Positions 23,418 to 30,029 of a stretch of DNA of 36,356 nucleotides are shown piece after piece; position 1 is the stretch's first letter; each line of letters opens with the position of its first letter. The notes beneath the pieces are model-generated. The model saw nothing but the letters and a program-made list of their open reading frames with translations. It had not been told where the DNA came from and did no database searches. Source of the stretch: Streptomyces pacificus (lineage in GTDB: Bacteria; Actinomycetota; Actinomycetes; Streptomycetales; Streptomycetaceae); assembly GCF_011766325.1 (NCBI RefSeq), contig NZ_BLLG01000029.1, positions 1-36,356 of the forward strand, written 5' to 3'. The translations under genes and the position numbers were made by a program.

Positions 23418-25121
23418 TCAGGCGGCCGGGGCGAGTCGGCCGCCGATCAGAGCGGCTCCCCGCTCGCGCAGTTCGACCTTGCGGACCTTGCCGCTGGCGG
23501 TCATCGGGAAGGAGTCGGTGACGGCCACATAGCGCGGGATCTTGAAGTGGGCGATCTTGCCGGCGCAGTACGCCCGCAGTTCGGTGGCGGACATCGGCGC
23601 CGCGCCGTCCCGCAGGCGGATCCAGGCGATGAGCTCCTCTCCGTAGTACGGGTCGGGGACGCCGACGACCTGCGTGTCGAGGATGTCCGGGTGGGTGTGG
23701 AGGAACTCCTCGATCTCGCGCGGGTAGATGTTCTCGCCGCCCCGGATGACCATGTCCTTGATCCGGCCGGTGATGCCGACGTACCCGTCGTCGTCCATGA
23801 CGGCGAGGTCCCCGGTGTGCATCCAGCCGTCCTCGTCGATGGCCTCGGCGGTCTTGTCGGGCTGCTCCCAGTAGCCGCTCATCACCGAGTAGCCGCGGGT
23901 GCAGAACTCGCCCTGGCTGCCGCGCGGCACGGTCTCCCCGGTCTCCGGGTCAACGATCTTGATCTCCACGTGCGGGCCGGCCCGGCCGACGGTGGACACC
24001 CGGCGTTCCAGCGAGTCGCCGGGCCGGGTCTGGCAGGCGACCGGAGAGGTCTCGGTCATGCCGTAGCAGATCGTCACCCGGGCCATGTGCATCCGGTCGA
24101 CGACCTGCCGCATCACCTCCACGGGGCAGGGGGTGCCGGACATGATGCCGGTCCGCAGGCAGGAGAGGTCGAAGGCGTGGAAGTCGGGGTGGTCGAGCTC
24201 GGCGATGAACATCGTGGGAACGCCGTACAGCGAGGTGCAGCGCTCCGCCTCAACCGCCTCAAGGGTGGCGCGGACGTCGAAGAACGGACTCGGGATCACC
24301 ACGCACGCGCCGTGGCTCAGCGCCGCGATGGTGCCCATCACCATGCCGAAGCAGTGGTAGAAGGGCACGGGAAGACAGACGCGGTCGGCCTGCGTGTACT
24401 CCAGCAGCTCGCCGGTGAAGAAGCCGTTGTTGAGGATGTTGCGATGCGTCAGGGTCGCGCCCTTGGGCAGGCCCGTCGTCCCCGAGGTGTACTGGATGTT
24501 GATCGGGTCGTCGGGGTGGAGCGAGGCCCCGGCCGCGGCGAGCCGGCGCGCGCCGTACGCGTCGGGCGGGGTCAGCAGGGCGTCCCACTCCCCGCCGCCG
24601 ATGAGGACGGTGCGGCGCAGGGACGGGCAGCGCGGCGCCACCTCGGCGATCACGGCGGCGGCGTCGGTGGTGCGCAGGGACGGCGCGGCCACGAGCACCC
24701 GGACGCCGGCGTGGCCGAGCACATACTCCAGCTCGTGGGTCCGGTACGCGGGGTTGATGTTGACCAGGATCGCCCCGATCTTCGCCGCCGCGTACTGGGT
24801 GAGCACCCATGCGGCGTTGTTCGGGGACCACAGTCCGATCCGGTCGCCCGCGCGGACGCCGAGGTCCAGGAGTCCGGCCGCGAGGGCGTCGGTCTGCGCG
24901 TCGAGCTCGGCATAGCTCAAGCGGCATCCGCCGCCGGCCCGGTCGACCAGGGCGTCCCGGTCGGGGAAGGAGGCGGCGGACCGCCGGAGGTTGGCGCCGA
25001 TCGTCTCGTTGAGAAGCGGTACGGGATGAGCGCCTGCGGCGTGACTCGGCCGGGTGGACACCGGGTGGGCGGTCCGCCCGTCCGCCGGCATCGTCGGTTC
25101 TTCGGGCTCGCGATGGTCCAT
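23418..25121 (-). CDS. fatty-acyl-CoA / AMP-dependent synthetase
   Basis: A 567-aa ANL-superfamily ligase that activates a carboxylic acid with ATP and forms its CoA thioester. The P-loop-like YTSGTTGLPKGATLTH lies at about residues 211-226, the aromatic-gate region near 'VPFYHCFGMV', YGMTETSPV near 349, TGDLAVMDDDGYVGITGRIK near 433-452, and the catalytic C-domain Lys in TASGKVRKVEL near 546. It resembles the medium/long-chain FadD group. ATG 25121 has no good ribosome site. It lies 31 nt from the end of promoter element copy 7, the same geometry as the leaderless SDR; ATG 25091 is an alternative. The probable role is feeding an acid to the acyl-CoA dehydrogenase or the membrane acyltransferase. 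Confidence 0.9.
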   Translation of the reverse strand: MDHREPEEPTMPADGRTAHPVSTRPSHAAGAHPVPLLNETIGANLRRSAASFPDRDALVDRAGGGCRLSYAELDAQTDALAAGLLDLGVRAGDRIGLWSPNNAAWVLTQYAAAKIGAILVNINPAYRTHELEYVLGHAGVRVLVAAPSLRTTDAAAVIAEVAPRCPSLRRTVLIGGGEWDALLTPPDAYGARRLAAAGASLHPDDPINIQYTSGTTGLPKGATLTHRNILNNGFFTGELLEYTQADRVCLPVPFYHCFGMVMGTIAALSHGACVVIPSPFFDVRATLEAVEAERCTSLYGVPTMFIAELDHPDFHAFDLSCLRTGIMSGTPCPVEVMRQVVDRMHMARVTICYGMTETSPVACQTRPGDSLERRVSTVGRAGPHVEIKIVDPETGETVPRGSQGEFCTRGYSVMSGYWEQPDKTAEAIDEDGWMHTGDLAVMDDDGYVGITGRIKDMVIRGGENIYPREIEEFLHTHPDILDTQVVGVPDPYYGEELIAWIRLRDGAAPMSATELRAYCAGKIAHFKIPRYVAVTDSFPMTASGKVRKVELRERGAALIGGRLAPAA

Positions 25122-25149
25122 TCCGCCATGCTTCCGCCGCCCGCTGCCC

Positions 25150-25170
25150 CTCGCATCTCGGTGATTGCCC
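25150..25170 (-). promoter_or_regulatory. recurrent GCA-N7-AGA promoter element, copy 7
   Basis: On the minus strand GCAATCACCGAGATGCG begins at 25168. No good -10 hexamer is found at the usual spacing (CATGGC is there; AAGCAT lies 4 nt closer). The ligase ATG at 25121 falls at the predicted transcription start, as for copy 6. Confidence 0.5.
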
Positions 25171-25230
25171 TCCTCACGGCGTTGTCCGCCTCTTCGGGGC
25201 CGGGCCCTCCAAGGCGCCGCTCCCCATGGA

Positions 25231-25272
25231 GCACGATCGGAGAACGGGGCGGCGGAGCATCCGCCCTATTCT
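25231..25272 (+). promoter_or_regulatory. recurrent GCA-N7-AGA promoter element, copy 8
   Basis: GCACGATCGGAGAACGGGG starts at 25231 and the -10-like TATTCT lies at 25267-25272, at the consensus spacing. It points to the luciferase-like oxidoreductase at 25394, with a predicted leader of about 115 nt. It shares GCA-N4-CGGAGAAC with copy 1. Confidence 0.6.
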
Positions 25273-25393
25273 TCGGTTGCCCCGCCGACTTCTTCGGCTG
25301 CCCGCCCGACGGCCCCGCCCCGGGCGCACATCCACCACGCACGACCCACCACGCACGGCCCACCGTCATCGAGCACCTGTTGGGAGATCGGCC

Positions 25394-26266
25394 ATGAAAC
25401 TCGGTCTGGCATTCGCGGATTACGCCTGGGAGGGCGGAGCGGTGCGCATGGCGGACACCCTGGCGGCGATGTCCCGCGCCGCCGACGACGCCGGCTTCGA
25501 CGTCATCGGCGTCGCCGACCACGTCTGGCAGGGCCCCCACATGGGCGGGGCCGAGCAGCCGATGCTGGAGTGCTTCACCGCACTGGCCACCATCGCCGCG
25601 CACACCCGCCGCATCCGCCTCATGCCGATGGTCGCCGGGGTCCACTTCCGCGCCCCGGGCCTGCTGGCCAAGACCGTCACCACGCTCGACGTCCTCTCCG
25701 GCGGCCGCGCGGACCTGGGCATCGGGGCCGGCTGGTACGAGGAGGAGGCGCGCGGCCTCGGCATCGGCTTCCCGCCGGTGGCCGAGCGGTTCGAGCGGCT
25801 CGAGGAGGCCGTCCGGATCTGCCTGGCCATGTGGGACGGCGAGAGGGGCGGCGAGAAGCCCGTCACCGGCCGGCACTACCGCGTGGAGCGGCCGCTGAAC
25901 GTCCCGCAGAACCTCACCCGCCCCCGGATCATGATCGGCGGCGGCGGCGAGAAGAAGACCCTGCGCCTGGTCGCCCGGTACGCGGACGCCTGCAACCTCT
26001 ACCCGGGCCCCGACCTGGGCGGCAAACTGGCGGTCCTGCGCCGGCACTGCGAGGCGGAGGGCCGGGACTACGACGCGATCGAGAAGACCTGCATCATGCC
26101 GTTCACCGCCGGCGACACGGCCTCCGCGGACGAACTGGCCGGGGTGCTGCGCACGATCGCCGGTGCCGGCGTCACACGGGTGATCGGCATCCTGGAGGGT
26201 GCGGACCAGGTGCGCGGGATCGATCTGGTCGGCGAGCGGGTGCTGCCCGCCGTGGCGGACGCCTGA
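25394..26266 (+). CDS. LLM-class F420-dependent oxidoreductase
   Basis: A 290-aa bacterial-luciferase-like TIM-barrel protein. The opening strand 'MKLGLAFADYAWEGG', 'AGFDVIGVADHVWQGPHMG' (about 37-55), 'IRLMPMVAGVHFRAPGLLAKTVTTLDVLSGGRADLGIGAGWYEEE' (about 75-119) and 'RPRIMIGGGGEKKTLRLVARYADACNLYP' are typical of the F420-dependent subgroup rather than FMN monooxygenases. Such enzymes reduce imines, enones or C=C bonds, or oxidise alcohols, with the deazaflavin F420 common in actinomycetes. ATG 25394 follows GGGAG and GAGATCGG. It is a single-gene unit with its own promoter element, copy 8, and a 21-bp-stem terminator. It likely acts on the same product as the neighbouring flavoenzymes. Confidence 0.9.
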   Translation: MKLGLAFADYAWEGGAVRMADTLAAMSRAADDAGFDVIGVADHVWQGPHMGGAEQPMLECFTALATIAAHTRRIRLMPMVAGVHFRAPGLLAKTVTTLDVLSGGRADLGIGAGWYEEEARGLGIGFPPVAERFERLEEAVRICLAMWDGERGGEKPVTGRHYRVERPLNVPQNLTRPRIMIGGGGEKKTLRLVARYADACNLYPGPDLGGKLAVLRRHCEAEGRDYDAIEKTCIMPFTAGDTASADELAGVLRTIAGAGVTRVIGILEGADQVRGIDLVGERVLPAVADA

Positions 26267-26279
26267 CCGCCCGCCGGGA

Positions 26280-26322
26280 GCCGGTGCCCGGGCCCCGCTC
26301 GGAGCGGGGCCCGGGCACCGGC
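26280..26322. terminator. bidirectional terminator with 21-bp arms
   Basis: Bases 26280-26300 are the exact reverse complement of 26302-26322, with one base between them. The arms contain GGTGCCCGGGCCCCGC. It lies between the convergent F420-type oxidoreductase (ends 26266) and FAD oxidase (ends 26333). Confidence 0.85.
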
Positions 26323-26332
26323 ACGCGCTCCC

Positions 26333-27853
26333 TCAACCGGGCAGTCCGACGGACAGGGCGTGGCGGAACACGTTCCGCGGGTCGTAGCGCTTCTTGACCC
26401 GCTGCAGGCGCGGGTAGTTGTCCTTGAAGTACAGGGTGTGCCACGGCACCCCGGAGGTGTTCCACTGCGGGTCGGCCAGGTCGGTGTCGGCGTAGTTCAC
26501 GTACGAGCCGTCGTTGGCGTCGTTCGGCACCGGCACCCCGCCGGTCTCCGCGTACACCTCGCGGTACATCTCCCGCACCCGCCGGATGTTCGCCTCATCG
26601 TCGGCCTCGGCCCCCCATACGGCCATATACGCGGCCTTCAGGACCGAGTCGCGCTGGGCGGCGGCGGTGGCGTCCGGGGCGACGGCGTTCACCCGGCCAC
26701 CGTATCCGATGAGGATGAGCTGGACGGGGCTGGTCTGACCAGCCGTCAGATGCCGGTACAGCGCCGCCGTCTGCGTGGCCGAGTACCCCTTGCGCAGATA
26801 CGCGGCCTTGATCTTGATGCGGCGGGTGAAGGGGTCGCCCGGGTCGCCCCAGCCGGGATAGGACGACATGTACAGCCAGGGCCTGACCTGCTGGTCGACG
26901 AAGAGCGGCTTGGCGTCCACGCCGGCCGTGATCTCCTCGAAGAACGAGGTCATCAGGCGCTCGGCGTCCGCGGTGGCGTCGTCCATGTGGGCGCCGACGG
27001 TCAGTCCGAAGCCGGAGCGGTGGGTGCCGTGGAAGAACCCGGCCAGCGCCGCGTACGGCGAGTCGGGGTCGCTGTTGCGCTCGAACCAGGCGCCGAAGTT
27101 CGCCTGGAGGGCGGCGAACGACTCCTCCGTCATCGTCTCCCAGGACCACACGGCCATCCCGCTGCGCCAGGCGGCGGGAGCCTTCGGCAGCAGCTCCGCC
27201 GGGTCGTCGGAGCCGGAGTCGGCGCCGGGGGCCCGCATCCAGTAGCGCGTCACCACGCCGAAGGTGCCGCCACCGCCCCCGGTGTGGGCCCACCACAGGT
27301 CGCGGTGCGGATCGCCGTCCTCCCGGGTGGCCACGACGGCCCGGGCGACGCCGTCCTCGCCGACCACGACGACCTCCACCGCGTACAGGTAGTCGACCAC
27401 CGCGCCGAGGCTGCGGGACAGCGGGCCGTAGCCCCCGCCGACGATGTGCCCGCCGACCCCGACCTCGGGGCACTCGCCGGCCGGGATGGTCACGCCCCAG
27501 CCCTTGAACAGCACGCGGTAGACGTGGCCGAGCGTGGCGCCGGCCTCGATGGCGAAGGCGCGCCGCTCCTCGTCGTAACGCACCTCGGTCATCTCGGACA
27601 TGTCGAGGAGCACCTCGACGCCGTCGGTGGCCAGGTCCTCGAAGCCGTGCCCGCCGCTGCGCACGGATATCCGCCGGCCGGCCGCCACGGCCTCGGTCAC
27701 CGCGGCCGCCACCTGGGCGGTCGTGGTCACCACCCGGACGTAGTCCGGCCTGCCGGGGAACCGGTGGTTGGTCCCCAGGACCAGGCTCGGGTACCGCGGG
27801 TCGTCCGCGGTGATCGTGGCGGCTGCGAAGGCGGGGATGTCCGTCTCGGTCAC
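26333..27853 (-). CDS. FAD-linked oxidase, BBE type, bicovalent flavin predicted
   Basis: A 506-aa berberine-bridge-type oxidase. Both flavin-attachment residues are visible: His in SVRSGGHGFEDLATDG near residue 69, and Cys in PAGECPEVGVGGHIVGGGYG near 130. This predicts 8-alpha-histidyl, 6-S-cysteinyl FAD, as known for aclacinomycin oxidase and GilR-type enzymes that oxidise sugars or lactols of secondary metabolites. 'WWAHTGGGGGTFGVVTRYW' is the FAD contact. The C-terminal BBE motif is complete: 'SYVNYADTDLADPQW' and 'RLQRVKKRYDPRNVFRHALS', where Tyr can serve as base. The start is GTG 27853, 7 nt after GGAGGA. It is divergent from the asparagine-synthetase operon. Substrate unknown; it is the most conventional of the three oxidases here. 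Confidence 0.93.
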   Translation of the reverse strand: MTETDIPAFAAATITADDPRYPSLVLGTNHRFPGRPDYVRVVTTTAQVAAAVTEAVAAGRRISVRSGGHGFEDLATDGVEVLLDMSEMTEVRYDEERRAFAIEAGATLGHVYRVLFKGWGVTIPAGECPEVGVGGHIVGGGYGPLSRSLGAVVDYLYAVEVVVVGEDGVARAVVATREDGDPHRDLWWAHTGGGGGTFGVVTRYWMRAPGADSGSDDPAELLPKAPAAWRSGMAVWSWETMTEESFAALQANFGAWFERNSDPDSPYAALAGFFHGTHRSGFGLTVGAHMDDATADAERLMTSFFEEITAGVDAKPLFVDQQVRPWLYMSSYPGWGDPGDPFTRRIKIKAAYLRKGYSATQTAALYRHLTAGQTSPVQLILIGYGGRVNAVAPDATAAAQRDSVLKAAYMAVWGAEADDEANIRRVREMYREVYAETGGVPVPNDANDGSYVNYADTDLADPQWNTSGVPWHTLYFKDNYPRLQRVKKRYDPRNVFRHALSVGLPG

Positions 27854-27918
27854 GTCGTTCCTCCATCCGGGCGGGCGGCCGGGGGCCCGCTCTGGCCGCC
27901 CGGCCCGGGGCCGCCACC

Positions 27919-27960
27919 AGCGTGAACGAGACGCGCTCCGGATGTCTTCTCCCGCCGTGC
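27919..27960 (-). promoter_or_regulatory. recurrent GCA-N7-AGA promoter element, copy 9
   Basis: On the minus strand GCACGGCGGGAGAAGA begins at 27960. The -10-like CACGCT at 27919-27924 is at the consensus spacing and almost identical to that of copy 6 (GACGCT). It points to the FAD oxidase at 27853. Confidence 0.55.
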
Positions 27961-27978
27961 GCTTCGGCCGCCCCGGCC

Positions 27979-27994
27979 CGTTCTTCCAGATTGC
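27979..27994 (-). promoter_or_regulatory. second upstream copy of the element near the FAD oxidase
   Basis: GCAATCTGGAAGAACG on the minus strand begins at 27994, 34 nt upstream of copy 9 and in the same orientation. It has no -10 of its own at the usual spacing, so it may be an auxiliary binding site. Confidence 0.45.
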
Positions 27995-28022
27995 TCAAGG
28001 CCGCGGTGCGCCCGGGATTCGC

Positions 28023-28052
28023 TTGTGGCCGCGGCCCGGGCACGTGTTACCT
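28023..28052 (+). promoter_or_regulatory. possible promoter of the asnB-like operon
   Basis: TTGTGG (28023-28028) and TTACCT (28047-28052), 18 nt apart, are the only sigma-70-like pair I can propose upstream of 28158. The match is weak, and no copy of the GCA-N7-AGA element faces this operon. Confidence 0.22.
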
Positions 28053-28157
28053 GTTGCGGGAAGCCCGTGGGCAGGCGCCGAGCGCCGTCCGGTCCTCCCT
28101 TCGCTCCCGCTCTTCCCTGCCCCGTGCTCGGCTGTCCGATGAAGGAGGATCCGTCCC

Positions 28158-30020
28158 ATGTGCGGCATCGCCGGGGCCATGGGCCTGCGCAACGGTGTGG
28201 AGGTCGACTCCCGGGCGCTCGCGCGCATGACGGCGACCCTGCTGCACCGGGGCCCGGACTCCGGCGGGGTGTTCGCCGAGGACGGCGTCGGGCTCGGCTT
28301 CCGACGGCTGAGCATCAACGACCTCGGCGGCGGCGCCCAGCCGATGTCCAGCGAGGACGGCGCCGTCGTCGTGGTGTGCAACGGCGAGATCTTCAACCAC
28401 CGCCGGCTGCGCGCCGAACTCGTCGGCAGGGGACACCGCTTCCGCACCGACTGCGACGTCGAGGTCCTGGTGCACCTCTACGAGGAGGAGGGCACCGAGC
28501 TGCTGCACCGGCTGAACGGGCAGTTCGCCTTCGCCATCCTCGACCGGCCGAGGCGCCGCCTCTTCCTCGCCCGCGACCATGTCGGCGTCCTCCCCCTGCA
28601 CTACGCCACGACCGCGGACCACTTCGTCTTCGGCTCGGAGGCCAAGGCCGTCCTGGAACATCCCGGCGTAGACCGCGCGGTGGACCTGACCGGCCTCGAC
28701 CAGGTGCTCACCTTCCCCGGCCTGGTCAGCCCCCGGACCATGTTCCAGGGCGTCAGCAGCCTGCGCGCCGGCCACTACCTGCTCGTCGAGGACGGTGCCG
28801 TACGGGAGGTGCCGTACTGGGACCTCGACTACCCGAGCGCCGGCGAACTCGCGCCGAGGCCGGACGCGTACTACGCCGAGCGGCTGCGCGAGTTGCTGAC
28901 CGGGGCGGTACGGCGCCGGCTGGACGCCGACGTGCCGGTCGGCTTCTACCTCAGCGGCGGGCTCGACTCCTCGCTCATCGCCGGTCTCGTCGGGGAGCTG
29001 GCGCCCCCGGCCGACTCGTTCTCCGTCACCTTCCCCGACGCGGAGATCGACGAGTCGGGCTACCAGCGCCTGATGGCCCAGAAGGCCGGCTCCCGCCACC
29101 ACGAGGTGCGGTTCACCACCGCGGACATCGCCGAGGACCTGCACCGGATGGTGCTGCACGCCGAGACGCCGGTGAAGGAGACGTACAACACCTGCTCACT
29201 GGCGCTGGCGCGGCGGGTCCGCGAGAGCGGCACCACGGTGATCCTCACCGGCGAGGGCGCCGACGAACTCTTCGGAGGCTATGTCGGCTACCGCTTCGAC
29301 CGGCTGGGCCGCGGCGCCGGCAGCTCCGGCGACGACCTCGCGGACGCGCTGGAGGACGACGTGCGGCGGCGGCTGTGGGGCGACGCCGGCCTCTTCTACG
29401 AACGCCGCTACCACGCCTGGCGCGAGGCCAAGCTCGGCATCTACTCCGCGGGGGTCCGCGAGGCGTTCCGCGACGTGGACTGCCTGCGCCTGCCGCCCGT
29501 GGACCCGGCCCGGCTGGCCGGACGGGACCCGCTGGACCAGCGCTCCTACCTCGACTTCCGGCTGCGGCTGTCGGACCATCTGCTCTCCGACCACGGCGAC
29601 CGGATGGCGATGGCCCACTCCGTGGAGGCCCGGTACCCCTTCCTGGACCGGGAGGTCGTGGAGTTCGCCACCGAGGTCCCGGCCCGTCTCAAGGTGCACC
29701 CGCTCGGTGAGAAGTACGTCGTGCGGCAGGCCGCACAGGGCCTGGTGCCCCCGGAGATCATCGACCGCGAGAAGTTCGGCTTCCGCGCGCCGGGCAGCCC
29801 GGCGCTGCTGCGCGCCGGCGTCGAATGGGTCGGCGACATGCTCTCCCCCGCGCGGATCAGGCGGCAGGGGTACTTCGACCCGGCGGCCGTGGAGAGGCTC
29901 CGGGCCCGCTACACCGGCGACGGCTTCGAGGTCCATCCCCACTACGGCGACGACCTGCTGCTCACCGTACTGACCTTCGGGATCCTCCTGGACACCTTCT
30001 CCCTGCCGGACCACTCGTAA
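28158..30020 (+). CDS. asnB-like: glutamine-hydrolysing asparagine-synthetase-like amidotransferase
   Basis: A 620-aa class II amidotransferase with both halves intact. The N-terminal glutaminase begins MCGIAGAMG; Cys2 is the nucleophile after Met removal, so it should release ammonia from glutamine. Supporting motifs are LLHRGPDSGG near residue 30, VCNGEIFNHRRLR near 73, and GSEAKAV near 157. The C-terminal PP-loop synthetase has FYLSGGLDSSLIAGLVGE near 262-279, TGEGADELFGGY near 364-375, and 'EKYVVRQAAQ' near 518. It should adenylate a carboxylate and amidate it. In secondary metabolism such proteins also make non-asparagine amides or form macrolactams. Cys2 argues against a beta-lactam synthetase, which lacks it. 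ATG 28158 follows GAAGGAGGAT. It is the first gene of a four-gene coupled operon. Confidence 0.93.
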   Translation: MCGIAGAMGLRNGVEVDSRALARMTATLLHRGPDSGGVFAEDGVGLGFRRLSINDLGGGAQPMSSEDGAVVVVCNGEIFNHRRLRAELVGRGHRFRTDCDVEVLVHLYEEEGTELLHRLNGQFAFAILDRPRRRLFLARDHVGVLPLHYATTADHFVFGSEAKAVLEHPGVDRAVDLTGLDQVLTFPGLVSPRTMFQGVSSLRAGHYLLVEDGAVREVPYWDLDYPSAGELAPRPDAYYAERLRELLTGAVRRRLDADVPVGFYLSGGLDSSLIAGLVGELAPPADSFSVTFPDAEIDESGYQRLMAQKAGSRHHEVRFTTADIAEDLHRMVLHAETPVKETYNTCSLALARRVRESGTTVILTGEGADELFGGYVGYRFDRLGRGAGSSGDDLADALEDDVRRRLWGDAGLFYERRYHAWREAKLGIYSAGVREAFRDVDCLRLPPVDPARLAGRDPLDQRSYLDFRLRLSDHLLSDHGDRMAMAHSVEARYPFLDREVVEFATEVPARLKVHPLGEKYVVRQAAQGLVPPEIIDREKFGFRAPGSPALLRAGVEWVGDMLSPARIRRQGYFDPAAVERLRARYTGDGFEVHPHYGDDLLLTVLTFGILLDTFSLPDHS

Positions 30021-30029
30021 GGAACACTG

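Noticed and set aside
28158..30020. Beta-lactam synthetase as the identity of the AsnB-like protein
   Set aside because: Beta-lactam synthetases lack the nucleophilic Cys2 and glutaminase function; here MCGIAG and the glutaminase motifs are intact.
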